Positions 9,133 to 18,645 are shown, numbered from the stretch's first letter. The stretch: 64,000 nt of DNA from an uncultured Acidimicrobiia bacterium (GCA_903921205.1 CAIXPF010000180.1:1-64000), one strand, 5' to 3'. Numbers and translations: made by a program. Notes: generated by a model from the letters alone, not told the origin.

Positions 9133-10334
9133 CACAGCGACTGCAGCACCCGGCCGAGGATGTCGACCGCGGCGTCCATGTCGGCCTCGCTGATGTTCAA
9201 CGGTGGCGTCAGGCGCAGTGCGCTCGCCGTGATGGCATTGACCACCAGCCCGGCCTCGAGGCAGGCCGCGTACACGGCCTTCGCGTCCAGGCCGGGAGCC
9301 AGCTCCGCGGCCAGGATCAGACCCGAGCCACGCACCGACGCCACCTGGGGAATCTGCTCCAGCTTCGCCGTGAGGTACGCGCCCTTCTCGCGCGCCCGGC
9401 TGGGCAGGTCGTCGCGTTCCATGATCTCGAGCACCTTGCGCACCGCAGACGTGGCCATGGGCTGGCCCGAATACGTCGAGCCGTGATCGCCGGGCTGGAA
9501 GGACGCAGCGACGTCGGCCCGGGCCCAGATCGCCCCGATGGGCATGCCGTTGCCCATCGCCTTGGCCAGGCAGACCACGTCGGGCTCGATGCCGTGGTGC
9601 TGGAAGCCGAACCACCGTCCGGTGCGGGCGAACCCGGTCTGCACCTCGTCCATCATGAGCAGCAGGCCACGCTCGTCACACAGACGTCGCGCTGCCCGCA
9701 GATACTCCGTCGACGCCGGGAACACGCCACCCTCACCCTGGATCGGCTCGAGCAGGATCGCAGCGACCGTGGGATCGATCGCTGCCTCGAGGGCCTCGAT
9801 GTCGCCGAGGGCGACGTGACGGAAACCCTCGGGCATCGGCGCGAACGGCTCGTGCTTGGCCGGTTGCCCGGTCGCTGCCAGAGTGGCGAGCGTCCGACCG
9901 TGGAAACTGCCGTAGGTGGTGATGACCCCGTAACGACCGTGGCCGGCCCATTTGCGGGCCAACTTGATGGCTGCCTCGTTCGCCTCGGCACCGGAGTTGC
10001 AGAAGAACACCTGGCCACCGGCGGGGCTTCCGTCGCCGATCAGACGATCGATGGTGCGGGCCACCTGCCAGGCGTGCTCGGTGGCGAAGATCGACGACAC
10101 GTGCAGCAACGTGCGCGCCTGCTCGGCGATCGCATCGGCCACCTCGGGATGAGCATGCCCGAGCGAGGTGACCGCCAGGCCGCACAGGAAATCCAGGTAC
10201 TCCTTGCCGTGGTTGTCCCACAGACGGGAGCCCTCACCACGCACGAACATCACCGACGGCGCGGCGAAGTTCGACATGATCGGGCAGCGAACGAGATCGT
10301 CCGGTGCGTCCATCTGGATGGAGTGGGTCGACAT
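9132..10334 (-). CDS. argD: Acetylornithine aminotransferase
   Basis: A 400-residue class III PLP aminotransferase converting N-acetylglutamate semialdehyde to N-acetylornithine. Visible are VFFCNSGAEANEAAIKLARK, the aspartate motif MMDEVQTGFARTG, and the PLP lysine in CLAKAMGNGMPIGA. The ATG at 10334 is preceded by a good ribosome site (AGGGGGA, 6 nt away). The 207-bp gap to argB is the only sizeable gap in the operon. Confidence 0.95.
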   Translation of the reverse strand: MSTHSIQMDAPDDLVRCPIMSNFAAPSVMFVRGEGSRLWDNHGKEYLDFLCGLAVTSLGHAHPEVADAIAEQARTLLHVSSIFATEHAWQVARTIDRLIGDGSPAGGQVFFCNSGAEANEAAIKLARKWAGHGRYGVITTYGSFHGRTLATLAATGQPAKHEPFAPMPEGFRHVALGDIEALEAAIDPTVAAILLEPIQGEGGVFPASTEYLRAARRLCDERGLLLMMDEVQTGFARTGRWFGFQHHGIEPDVVCLAKAMGNGMPIGAIWARADVAASFQPGDHGSTYSGQPMATSAVRKVLEIMERDDLPSRAREKGAYLTAKLEQIPQVASVRGSGLILAAELAPGLDAKAVYAACLEAGLVVNAITASALRLTPPLNISEADMDAAVDILGRVLQSL

Positions 10335-10541
10335 GGTGGTTCCCCCTGGGCAAGGCGTGGATGAGCTGATGGGTGACCGGCCACGAGGCGGGTCGGCGGG
10401 TTGTGGCGATGATGATGACCGCACGGGGCGGCACGACGGCTCGGTGGTAGGACGGCTACGTGGTAAGACGGTGGTCGGCGCAGTCGGACGGTTGGGCAGG
10501 ACCGCGTCGATGGGCCGGGGCGTCGTCGCCGGAAGACCGGC
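10335..10541. other. Intergenic gap between argB and argD
   Basis: About 207 bp separate argB from argD, while neighbouring junctions overlap. The argD ribosome site lies at the left edge. I see no conserved protein, terminator or clear operator. In many actinobacteria argJ lies between argC and argB rather than here, so this is not an obvious argJ remnant. Confidence 0.5.
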
Positions 10542-11420
10542 TCAGCCCCCGGTGATCATCGTGCCGATACCGCTGTCGGTGAACAGCTCCAGCAGCAACA
10601 CGTGATCGACACGCCCGTCGATCAGGTGGGCCGAACGCACGTTGGCGCCCACCGCATTCAGGCAGGCCTCGACCTTGGGAATCATCCCGGAGGCCACGGT
10701 GCCGTCCTCGATCAGGGGCTGCAGCTCGGTTGCCGTTATGTGCGAGATCAGCGTGGCCGGATCCGCCACGTCGCGCCGAAGGCCCTCGATGTCGGTGAGG
10801 AACACCAGCTTCTCGGCATCGAGGGCGACGGCGATGGCGCCGGCCACGGTGTCGGCGTTGATGTTGTACGCCTGGCCGGTGTCGTCGACGCCGATCGTGG
10901 CGATCACCGGGATGAGGTCCTGCTCGAGCAGCCGCAGCAGCAACGACGGGTTGATGTGCGCAACGTCACCGACGAAGCCGAGATCGGGATCGTGCAGCAC
11001 GGCGGTGATCAGCCCGGCATCCTCGCCGGACACGCCGACCGCGAGCGGACCGTGGCGGTTGATGTCGGAGACAAGCTCACGGTTCACCTTGCCCACCAGC
11101 ACCATGCGGGTGATCTCGAGCGACTCGGCGTCGGTGACCCGCAAACCGTTGCGGAACTCGGCCTTCTTGCCGAGCCGGCTCATCATCTCGGTGATCTGGG
11201 GACCGCCACCGTGGACCACGACCGGCTTGAGGCCGACCGACTGCATCAGCACGATGTCCTCGGCGAACTGGGCCGCCCCTCCCCCCGGGTTCATGGCGTT
11301 GCCGCCGTACTTGACCACCACGACCTTGTTCCGGAAGCGCTGGATGTAGGGCAGGGCCTGGGCGAGCACGGAAGCGGTCGTGGTGCTCGTGGCAGTCGTG
11401 CTCGTGCCGTCGTCGGTCAT
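10542..11420 (-). CDS. argB: Acetylglutamate kinase
   Basis: Phosphorylates N-acetylglutamate, the usual feedback point of arginine synthesis. The 292-residue amino acid kinase has VVVKYGGNAM (ATP-binding Lys), VVVHGGGPQI and NINADTVAGAIAVAL, with GMIPKVEACLNAV near the end. The first 17 residues are Thr/Ser-rich and outside the conserved fold; an N-terminal helix of the arginine-sensitive type may follow (SVLAQALPYIQRFRN). Start ATG 11420 overlaps the argC stop as ATGA. No argJ intervenes. Confidence 0.95.
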   Translation of the reverse strand: MTDDGTSTTATSTTTASVLAQALPYIQRFRNKVVVVKYGGNAMNPGGGAAQFAEDIVLMQSVGLKPVVVHGGGPQITEMMSRLGKKAEFRNGLRVTDAESLEITRMVLVGKVNRELVSDINRHGPLAVGVSGEDAGLITAVLHDPDLGFVGDVAHINPSLLLRLLEQDLIPVIATIGVDDTGQAYNINADTVAGAIAVALDAEKLVFLTDIEGLRRDVADPATLISHITATELQPLIEDGTVASGMIPKVEACLNAVGANVRSAHLIDGRVDHVLLLELFTDSGIGTMITGG

Positions 11421-12448
11421 GGGTACACTCCCACCACCGGCAGGCCGGTGGTCTCGGGAAGCCCGCAAATCAGGTTGGCGCACTGCACGGCCGCACCCGA
11501 GGCTCCCTTGGTCAGGTTGTCGATGGCGCAGATGCCGAGCACGTAGCCGGTCCGGGCGTCGTAGCGCACGGTCACCTGGGCGACGTTGGAACCGAGCGTG
11601 GCCTTGGTGGACGGCGAACCGTCGGTCACCACGACGAACGGCTCGTCTGCGTAGTACTCGCGGTACAGACGCAGCAGGCTCTCGGTGCTGAGCTCGGCCT
11701 GGCGTCCTGCAGCCGGCCGGGCGTAACAGGTGGCCAGGATGCCGCGATTCATCGGCGCGAGGTGAGGCGTGAACAGAACCTTGGCGCCGAGCAACATCTC
11801 CATCTCGGGCGTGTGGCGATGGTCGAGCAGACCGTAGGCGGTGAAGTCCTCGTCGACGGTGCAGAAGGTGGTGTTCGGCTTGGGCGGACGGCCCGCCCCT
11901 GACACCCCGCTGGCGGCATCGACGATCACCGCATCGAGGTCGATCAGCCCGGCCCTGGCGGCGGGCAGCAACGACAAGGTCCCGGCGGTCGGGTAGCACC
12001 CCGGCGACGCCACCAGGTCGGCGCCGAGCAACTGCTCCCGGTAGACCTCGGGAAGGCCGTAGACGAAGGAGCCGAGCAGCTCGGGGGCCTGGTGCTCGTC
12101 GTGATACCAGATGGGGTAGAGACCTGGGTCCTTGAGCCGGAAGTCCGCAGCGAGATCGACGATGCGCTTGGCTCCCGCAGCCCGCAGCTGCGGCACGATG
12201 CCCTGCGAGGCGCCGTGGGGCAACCCGAGGAACACGACGTCGGCGCCGGCCGCAGCGGCGATGTCGACCTCATCGAAACAGCGGTCCCGATAGACGGCGG
12301 CGAGGCTCGGGTACAGGCCTGCGATCGGTGTGCCGGCCTGGGAATCACCGGTGGCCAGCTCGACGTCGAAGTTCGGGTGCGTGGCCAGCAGACGGAGCAG
12401 TTCCGCCCCCGTATAGCCCGACGCACCGATGATGGCGGCAGAAAGCAC
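11417..12448 (-). CDS. argC: N-acetyl-gamma-glutamyl-phosphate reductase
   Basis: Reduces N-acetylglutamyl phosphate with NADPH, and is the first gene of the operon. The 343-residue protein begins with IIGASGYTGAELLRLL, a Rossmann NADP-binding motif, and has the active-site Cys in ASPGCYPTA. The GTG at 12448 is chosen over a second in-frame GTG at 12466. The -10 hexamer at 12455-12460 would place transcription start exactly on the 12448 GTG, giving a leaderless mRNA, and the homologous sequence starts there. Confidence 0.95.
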   Translation of the reverse strand: MLSAAIIGASGYTGAELLRLLATHPNFDVELATGDSQAGTPIAGLYPSLAAVYRDRCFDEVDIAAAAGADVVFLGLPHGASQGIVPQLRAAGAKRIVDLAADFRLKDPGLYPIWYHDEHQAPELLGSFVYGLPEVYREQLLGADLVASPGCYPTAGTLSLLPAARAGLIDLDAVIVDAASGVSGAGRPPKPNTTFCTVDEDFTAYGLLDHRHTPEMEMLLGAKVLFTPHLAPMNRGILATCYARPAAGRQAELSTESLLRLYREYYADEPFVVVTDGSPSTKATLGSNVAQVTVRYDARTGYVLGICAIDNLTKGASGAAVQCANLICGLPETTGLPVVGVYP

Positions 12449-12454
12449 CCAAAG

Positions 12455-12483
12455 ACAATACGACACGGTGCATAGATATTCAA
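12455..12483 (-). promoter_or_regulatory. argC promoter overlapping an ARG box
   Basis: The minus strand reads TTGAAT (12483-12478), a 17-bp spacer and TATTGT (12460-12455), a good sigma-70-type promoter. The 14 bp at 12469-12482 read TGAATATCTATGCA, one mismatch from the ArgR half-site palindrome TGAAT-N4-ATTCA. The operator covers most of the -35 and the upstream spacer, so bound ArgR would block RNA polymerase. This is one of the few AT-rich spots in the region. The predicted +1 is the first base of the argC GTG. Confidence 0.75.
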
Positions 12484-12520
12484 GAACCGGTGGCCCGTTG
12501 GCCCGGTACCGTGCGGGGCG

Positions 12521-13567
12521 ATGGAACCCCGGCACGACACCCCCGCCGACGCGATCCGACGCCTCGAGGCCCTCCCCCGCATCGCCCTGACCCCGCTGCC
12601 GACCCCGCTGCACCGACTGCCGAGGTTCTCCGAAGCGCTCGGGGCCGACGTCTGGATCAAACGTGACGACATGGGCAGCGTCGCTCTCGCCGGCAACAAG
12701 GTCCGCAAGTACGAACTGCTGCTGGGGCAGGCACTGGCCGAGGGAGCCGACACCCTCATCACCACCGGCGCGCTGCAGTCGAACTCGGCGCGGGCCGGTG
12801 CAGCGGCCGCGGCCCAGTTGGGGCTGCGCTGCGTGTTGGTGCTCACCGGCGAGCCGCCCGCTGAACGCCGGGCCAATCTGCTGCTCGACGACCTCTTCGG
12901 CGCCGACGTCCGCTTCGTGGGAAGGCTCGCCTGGTCCGAGCTCGCTCCGGTGCTCGACGCCACCGCGGCAGAGGTCACCCGGGCCGGCGGACAGCCCTAT
13001 GTCGCCCCGGTCGGCGCCTCGTCGCCATTGGGATCGCTGGGCTTTGCGTTGGCGTACCGCGAGCTGCTCGACCAACTCCGTCAGGCCGGCCTCGGTGGCG
13101 GCGAGCACGGCGACGCCACCGAACCCCTGCTGGTGCATACCAGCACCTCCGGCGGCACCCATGCCGGGCTGGTCGTCGGCCGGGAGCTGTCGGGCCGTGG
13201 ACCCCGCCCGATCGGCGTTGACGCCGGCCGTGTGCTGCCCGACCCGGCACGAGACCTGGCCAGGATGGCGACCGAGGCGGCGGCGATGATCGGGCTCGAT
13301 CGCCACTTCGCCGAGGAGGAGATCGCCGTCGAGCTCGGCTATGCCGGCCCGGCCTACGGCAGCATCACCGAGGAGGGGGTGGCAGCGATCCGGCTGCTCG
13401 CCGCCACCGAGGGCATCGTGGCCGACCCGGTCTACTCGGCCAAGGGCCTCGCCGCGGTCGTGGAGCTGGCCCGTTCGAGTCGCCACGGTGGACGACCGAT
13501 CGTGTTCTGGCACACCGGTGGCTGGCACGCGAACTTCGACCCGCATTACGGGGATGCGCTGCGCTGA
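12521..13567 (+). CDS. PLP-dependent enzyme, D-cysteine desulfhydrase/ACC deaminase family
   Basis: A 348-residue fold-type II PLP enzyme. The PLP lysine lies in SVALAGNKVRKYE, followed by TTGALQSNSARAGAAAAA, and the phosphate-binding loop is HTSTSGGTHAGLVVG. The family includes D-cysteine desulfhydrase, ACC deaminase and L-cysteate sulfo-lyase; sequence alone does not separate them. The ATG at 12521 lies 72 bp from the divergent argC start, so the ARG box region could also affect this gene. It ends 61 bp before the convergent pheT stop. Confidence 0.85.
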   Translation: MEPRHDTPADAIRRLEALPRIALTPLPTPLHRLPRFSEALGADVWIKRDDMGSVALAGNKVRKYELLLGQALAEGADTLITTGALQSNSARAGAAAAAQLGLRCVLVLTGEPPAERRANLLLDDLFGADVRFVGRLAWSELAPVLDATAAEVTRAGGQPYVAPVGASSPLGSLGFALAYRELLDQLRQAGLGGGEHGDATEPLLVHTSTSGGTHAGLVVGRELSGRGPRPIGVDAGRVLPDPARDLARMATEAAAMIGLDRHFAEEEIAVELGYAGPAYGSITEEGVAAIRLLAATEGIVADPVYSAKGLAAVVELARSSRHGGRPIVFWHTGGWHANFDPHYGDALR

Positions 13568-13628
13568 ACCCGGTTGGTCACGGATGACCCGTCCGACCGC
13601 GCAGGTGCTGTGGCCGCCCCGACGATGG

Positions 13629-15995
13629 TCAGCCGCGCAGCACTGCGCCCAGGGTGCCGGTGACCGCCTCGATGCAGCCGAGCCGAGCCGCGGAGACCTC
13701 GGTATCGGTCAGCGTGCGATCGGCGGCCTGGAAACGCAGTCGGTATGCCAGCGACCGGCTGCCGGCTTCGACGCGATCGCCGCGATAGACGTCGAACAGG
13801 TGCAGGTCGACGAGAAGCTCGCCGCCGGCGGCCCGCAGCGCGGCCGCCACCGCTGCAGCGGGAACCGACTCGGCCACCACGAAGGCCAGGTCGACGTCCG
13901 AGGACGGATACCTCGAGACCCGGCGGTAGGCACGAGCGCCGTGGGGCAGTACGAACAGCGCAGTCAGGTCCACCTGCAGCCAGGCCACACGACGCTCGAC
14001 CCCGTAGCCCGAAGCGACCTGGGGATCGACCTCGCCGACCGCTCCGACCACCGTGCCATCGATCTCGATGTAGGCGCTGCGGGTGGGGTGCATGCCGGCA
14101 GGGGCGTCCGCCTGCAGCACCCAGTCCCCCACGCCCAGCACGTCGGCCACGACCTGCCACACCTCGACCGCAGACGGGGCCTCGGCACCCGAGAGCGCCA
14201 CGCCGAGCTGCTCGCGTTCGTCGGGCAGGGACGCCGATCGATCGGTCGGCAGGAACACGTGGCCGATCTCGAAGCAGGCCAGATCGGGATTGCGGTGCGA
14301 GGCGTTGAAGGCCAGCGTCTTCAATACCCCGGGCAACAGCGAGGTCCGCATGACCGACTCCGCCTCGACGAGCGGGTTGGTGACCCGCACGGCGTCGGCA
14401 TCGAGGCCTGCCCGGGCCAGATCGCCCGGCGCCAGGAACGGCAACGGCATGACCTCGGTCAGCCCGAAACCGACCAGAGCGTGGCGCAACCGACGGCGGT
14501 CCTGCTGGACCTCGCTGAGCGCACCGGCCTGGGCCGTGGGCCGCGGTACCCGCTTGGGGATCCTCTCGAACCCGAAGTGCCGACCCACTTCCTCGATCAC
14601 GTCGATCTCGGTGGACGTGTCGACCATCCGGAAAGAGGGGACCTGCACCTCGAGGTCGTCACCGACCACGCGGCTGCGGAACCCGATCGGGGCCAGCAGC
14701 GCCGCGATGGCGTCACGGTCGAGGTCCACCCCGAGCATGGCGTTCACCCGGGAGGTCCGCAGCGTCACCGTGGCCGGAGCGGGGAGATTGCCCTCGCTCA
14801 CGATCTCCCCGGCGGCCATCCGAACCGGGCTGCTCTCGCGCAGCAACTGCACGAAGCGGCGCATCGCGACGTCGATCACCTCGGGGTCGGAACCACGCTC
14901 GAAGCGGGTCGACGCCTCCGAACGCAGACCCAGACGACGCGCCGTGCGGGCGATCGACATCGGATCCCACCAGGCCATCTCGAGCAGGACCTCGGTGGTG
15001 GTGTCGGAGATCTCCGTCGATGCTCCGCCCATCACCCCGGCGATGCCGATCACCGCGTCGGCACCGTCGCAGATTGCGCCGTCCCGACCGGTAAGAGCGC
15101 GTTCCTGCCCATCGAGCGTTTCCACCGTCTCACCGTCGCGCGCCCAGCGAACCCGGATGTGCCGGCCGGCCACCCGACCGAGGTCGAAGGTGTGCGACGG
15201 CTGGCCGAGCTCGAGCATCACGTAGTTGGAGACGTCCACCACGTTGTTGATCGGACGCATGCCCAGGGCCGTGAGACGGTTGGCGAGCCACTGCGGTGAG
15301 GGCCCGACGGTGATGTCGCGCAGCAGCCGGGCCACGAAGCGTCCGCAGAGGTCACCGTCGACGATGTCCACCGTCGCCTTGCCGGCCGCCGGCCACGAGG
15401 CATCGGACTCGACGACCGGATCGGGCATCGAGAACGGCACCCCCAACCAGGCGGCGAGGTCGCGGGCCACGCCCGCCACCGACAGTGCGTCCGGCCGGTT
15501 GCCGGTGACGTCGAGGTCGTAGAGCACATCGCTCTCGATGCCCATCACCGTGCGGAAGTCGGCGCCCACCGCGAAGTCGGCGGGGAGGATCATGATCCCG
15601 TCCACCAGGTCCGCGAGCCCCACCTCGCGCGCCGCGCACAACATCCCGTTGGACCACTCGCCGCGCAGCTTGCGCCGCTCGATGAGCATGCCGTTGGGCA
15701 TGGTCGTACCCAACGTGGCGAAGGGCACCAGATCGCCCGGCGCCATGTTGAAGGCGCCACAGCACACCTGCAGCGGCTCACCGTCACCGGGGTCGACGTC
15801 GACGAGCTGGATGCGATCGGCCTTGGGATGGGGTCGGGTGGCGAGCACCCTGGCCACGACGATGCCCTCGAGGTTGGCCCCGAGCAGCTCCACACCCTCG
15901 ACGGCGAGGCCGAGCGCGCTGAGCTGGTCGGCCAGCCAGTGGGGATCGCCTTCGATCGGCGCGAACTCGCGCAGCCACGACAGCAGGACCTTCAT
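13629..15995 (-). CDS. pheT: Phenylalanine--tRNA ligase, beta subunit
   Basis: The 788-residue beta chain of the alpha2-beta2 synthetase for tRNA-Phe. It starts with MKVLLSWLREF and has the EMAP/tRNA-binding domain (about residues 40-150), the B3/B4 editing domain (LDVTGNRPDALSVAGVARDL), the B5 domain and the C-terminal ferredoxin-like anticodon-binding domain (SRYPSSDVDLAFVV). Length is normal. It follows pheS by 22 bp in the usual order. Confidence 0.96.
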   Translation of the reverse strand: MKVLLSWLREFAPIEGDPHWLADQLSALGLAVEGVELLGANLEGIVVARVLATRPHPKADRIQLVDVDPGDGEPLQVCCGAFNMAPGDLVPFATLGTTMPNGMLIERRKLRGEWSNGMLCAAREVGLADLVDGIMILPADFAVGADFRTVMGIESDVLYDLDVTGNRPDALSVAGVARDLAAWLGVPFSMPDPVVESDASWPAAGKATVDIVDGDLCGRFVARLLRDITVGPSPQWLANRLTALGMRPINNVVDVSNYVMLELGQPSHTFDLGRVAGRHIRVRWARDGETVETLDGQERALTGRDGAICDGADAVIGIAGVMGGASTEISDTTTEVLLEMAWWDPMSIARTARRLGLRSEASTRFERGSDPEVIDVAMRRFVQLLRESSPVRMAAGEIVSEGNLPAPATVTLRTSRVNAMLGVDLDRDAIAALLAPIGFRSRVVGDDLEVQVPSFRMVDTSTEIDVIEEVGRHFGFERIPKRVPRPTAQAGALSEVQQDRRRLRHALVGFGLTEVMPLPFLAPGDLARAGLDADAVRVTNPLVEAESVMRTSLLPGVLKTLAFNASHRNPDLACFEIGHVFLPTDRSASLPDEREQLGVALSGAEAPSAVEVWQVVADVLGVGDWVLQADAPAGMHPTRSAYIEIDGTVVGAVGEVDPQVASGYGVERRVAWLQVDLTALFVLPHGARAYRRVSRYPSSDVDLAFVVAESVPAAAVAAALRAAGGELLVDLHLFDVYRGDRVEAGSRSLAYRLRFQAADRTLTDTEVSAARLGCIEAVTGTLGAVLRG

Positions 15996-16017
15996 GGTCG
16001 GACGTCCTTCCTCGTGC

Positions 16018-17025
16018 TCAGAACTGACTCAGGAAGCGGACGTCGCCGCTCCAGAACTCGCGCAGGTCATCGACCCCGTGGCGGGTCAGGGCGAAACGGT
16101 CGATCCCGAACCCGAAGGCGAACCCCGACCACTCCTCGGGATCGATACCCCCGGCCCGCAATACGTTGGGGTGTACCATCCCGCACCCGCCGAGCTCGAG
16201 CCATGACCCGTCCGGGCGACGGACGTCGAACTCGGCCGACGGCTCGGTGAACGGGAAGTACGAAGGCCGCAGACGCGACGAGAACGCACCCCCGAAGAAC
16301 GCCTTCACGAACGAATCCAGTGTGCCGGCGAGGTCGCCGAGGCTGATGCCCTTGTCGATGACCAGGCCCTCGATCTGGTGGAACACCGGCATATGGGTGG
16401 CATCGGGGGTGTCCTGGCGGTACACGCGACCCGGGCACACCACGTAGATCGGCGGCTCGTGGGCCAGCATCGTGCGGACCTGCACCGGCGAGGTGTGGGT
16501 GCGCAACAGCGTGGCACCCGGATCACCCCAGTCCACCCACAGCGAGTCCTGGCTCTCCCGGGCCGGGTGACCGGCCGGGAAGTTCAAGGCGCCGAAGTTG
16601 AACCACTCCGTCTCGATCTCGGGGCCCTCGGCCACCTGGAATCCCATTCCGACGAAGACGTCCTCGAGACGCTCCCAGGCAGCGGTGAACGGATGGAGGT
16701 GCCCACGTCGACGGCGGGGCGAGAACTCGGTGAGATCGAGGCGCTCGGTCTCGAGTCGCGCTACCCGCTCGACCGACTCGATGGCGGCTCGGCGGTCGGT
16801 CACCGCGTCGCCGATCTCGGTCATTGCGGCATTGAGCGCCTGGCCGACCACCCGGCGGCCCTCGGCGTCGAGCCCGCCGAGCGCCTTGCGCAGCTCCACG
16901 ATCACCGACCGCTTCCCGAGCACCTCGGTCTCCGCGGCGGCCAGCTCTGCGAAGGTGGCGGCGGCAGCCACCTTCGCGAGGGCCTCGACACGGGCGCGTT
17001 CGACGGCGTCGAGTTCGGTGGTCAT
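16018..17025 (-). CDS. pheS: Phenylalanine--tRNA ligase, alpha subunit
   Basis: The 335-residue catalytic chain of PheRS. An N-terminal coiled-coil arm (ERARVEALAKVAAAATFAEL) precedes the class II core: motif 2 region RTHTSPVQVRTM and VCPGRVYRQDTPDATH, with FHQIEGLVIDKGIS, and motif 3 GFAFGFGIDRFALTRHGVDD. Start ATG 17025 matches where homologs begin. There is no clear ribosome site. The 157 bp upstream hold no supported gene. Confidence 0.96.
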   Translation of the reverse strand: MTTELDAVERARVEALAKVAAAATFAELAAAETEVLGKRSVIVELRKALGGLDAEGRRVVGQALNAAMTEIGDAVTDRRAAIESVERVARLETERLDLTEFSPRRRRGHLHPFTAAWERLEDVFVGMGFQVAEGPEIETEWFNFGALNFPAGHPARESQDSLWVDWGDPGATLLRTHTSPVQVRTMLAHEPPIYVVCPGRVYRQDTPDATHMPVFHQIEGLVIDKGISLGDLAGTLDSFVKAFFGGAFSSRLRPSYFPFTEPSAEFDVRRPDGSWLELGGCGMVHPNVLRAGGIDPEEWSGFAFGFGIDRFALTRHGVDDLREFWSGDVRFLSQF

Positions 17026-17182
17026 GGCTGCAGAGCCTGCCCTTTGGCCGGTGGAGCGTCCAATTCCGGGGTTTCGAGCACCACGGCCCGCCCGATGCCA
17101 CCGGGATCGGATCGTCCCACACTGCTGATGGCGGCGGATCGGACGGCGAAACAGATCAGAGGACGAGCGCCGCCGATGACGG

Positions 17183-17977
17183 TCAGCCCCGGCGTTGGCG
17201 CCACGCCTCGAACCCGATGACGGTGGCCGCCATCGCCACGTTGAGCGACTCCACCGACCCCGCCATCGGAACGGTGAGGCGACGATCGGCGGCGGTCACC
17301 GAGCGGGCATCCAAGCCGTGCGCCTCGCTCCCCAACAGCACTGCGGTGGGGCCGCGCAGGTCGCTGGCATAGAGGTCCTCACCACCGGCGACGACCGTGG
17401 CGAAGGTGGTCAACGTCTTGCGCCGCAGCCAGGCGTGCACGGCGTCGAGGTCCTCCTCGGCGGCGATGGGCAGACGGAACAGCGCCCCCGCCGCCGCACG
17501 GACCACCTTGGGCGACAGCGGGTCCACACAACGGCCGGCGAACACGACGCCGGCAGCACCAGCGGCCTCGGCGCTGCGCAGGATGGTGCCGGCATTGCCC
17601 GGATCGTTGATGTCCACCAACACGAACACCAACGGCGCCCCGGACCGCGTCCACCGAGCCTCGAGCGGTTGTCCCGGCACCGCCCCCGCGGCGGTCGCGG
17701 GCTCCTCCAGGGCAAGCGCCGGCGCTCCCACCACGGCGAGAACTCCCTGGCTGGTCACGGCGTCGCCGAGCCGGTCCAGGGTTCCGGCCCGCACGAGGGT
17801 GGCGCCGGGCCAATCGCCCTCCACCTCGACGAAGACCTCGTGGACGGGCAGAGACGCGTCAAGGGCCTCGGCCAGAAGCCGAGGCCCCTCGACGACCATG
17901 CATGCACGCTCCCGGCGGGCTGCCCGCGACCCGAGCAGCCGGCGAACCTCCGCCAGGCGGGGGTTGCGTGGTGACAA
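17183..17977 (-). CDS. TrmH/SpoU-family RNA 2'-O-methyltransferase
   Basis: A 264-residue SPOUT methyltransferase acting on tRNA or 23S rRNA. Motif 1 is VLVDINDPGNAGTILRSAEA, motif 2 AVLLGSEAHGLD, and motif 3 VPMAGSVESLNVAMAATV, together forming the knotted SAM site. The N-terminal substrate-binding domain includes RERACMVVEGPRLLAEAL. No ATG or GTG fits the start; TTG at 17977 (before SPRNPRL) or CTG at 17989 are the options, so the 5' end is uncertain. It lies just after rplT, a common position for this family. Confidence 0.9.
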   Translation of the reverse strand: MSPRNPRLAEVRRLLGSRAARRERACMVVEGPRLLAEALDASLPVHEVFVEVEGDWPGATLVRAGTLDRLGDAVTSQGVLAVVGAPALALEEPATAAGAVPGQPLEARWTRSGAPLVFVLVDINDPGNAGTILRSAEAAGAAGVVFAGRCVDPLSPKVVRAAAGALFRLPIAAEEDLDAVHAWLRRKTLTTFATVVAGGEDLYASDLRGPTAVLLGSEAHGLDARSVTAADRRLTVPMAGSVESLNVAMAATVIGFEAWRQRRG

Positions 17978-18002
17978 TCCCTCGGTCAGGAGCAGGTCCT
18001 GA

Positions 18003-18377
18003 TCAGGAGGCCTTGGCCTGCGAAGCCAGCCCGGCGCGGGCAGCATCGACGAGCGCAGTGAACGCTGCAGCGTCGGTGACAGCCACCTCGGCGAGCACCT
18101 TGCGATCGACCTCGACACCGGCGAGACGCATCCCCGCGATGAACTGGCTGTAGCTCATCCCGTTCTGGCGGCAAGCGGCGTTGATGCGGGTGATCCACAG
18201 CCGCCGGAAGTCACCCTTGCGGGCCCGGCGGTCACGGAACGAGTACTGCAGCGCATGCATGACCGCCTCGTTGGCGGCCCGGTAGTTCCTGCTGCGGTGG
18301 CCGTAGTAGCCACGGGCGCGTTCGAGGACGACGCGGCGGCGCTTTTTCGAGTGGACGGCGCGCTTCACACGTGCCAT
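18003..18377 (-). CDS. rplT: 50S ribosomal protein L20
   Basis: A 124-residue ribosomal protein that binds 23S rRNA early in assembly. It starts with [20 protein letters not shown] and shows [20 protein letters not shown]. The C-terminus is somewhat longer and Ala-rich. A strong ribosome site (GGAGG) precedes the ATG at 18377. Last ribosomal gene of infC-rpmI-rplT; L20 is known to repress this operon in some bacteria. Confidence 0.98.
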   Translation of the reverse strand: MARVKRAVHSKKRRRVVLERARGYYGHRSRNYRAANEAVMHALQYSFRDRRARKGDFRRLWITRINAACRQNGMSYSQFIAGMRLAGVEVDRKVLAEVAVTDAAAFTALVDAARAGLASQAKAS

Positions 18378-18450
18378 GGGGAAGCCTCCTCGGGAGTCGA
18401 GCTGATGGTCTAGGGGGGGTGCCGGCGGGAAATCCACGCCGACAGGCGGG

Positions 18451-18645
18451 CTACATGCCCAGCTGGCGCTTGATCGACGACGTGTCCCCGTCGGACACGA
18501 TGACCATCGGCTTCAGGCGACGGGTGCGGGTCGTCGGCTTCTTCTCGAACAGGTGCTTACGGAAGGCACGGCGACGCTTGATCTTGCCCGTGCCCGTCAC
18601 CTTGAAGCGCTTCGCCGCCCCGCGATGGGTCTTCATTTTCGGCAT
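18451..18645 (-). CDS. rpmI: 50S ribosomal protein L35
   Basis: A 64-residue basic ribosomal protein, [20 protein letters not shown] at its start and [12 protein letters not shown] near its end. Length is standard. It lies between infC and rplT as usual. The upstream sequence GAAAGGTTGAATTCTC gives a moderate ribosome site. Confidence 0.98.
   Translation of the reverse strand: MPKMKTHRGAAKRFKVTGTGKIKRRRAFRKHLFEKKPTTRTRRLKPMVIVSDGDTSSIKRQLGM

Noticed and set aside
10335-10541. argJ remnant between argB and argD
   Set aside because: No reading frame resembles ornithine acetyltransferase, and the usual argJ position is between argC and argB.
17022-17204. Small 60-codon minus-strand frame upstream of pheS (possible Phe leader peptide)
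   Set aside because: It contains a single Phe, overlaps the pheS start, and has no ribosome site or attenuator hairpin.
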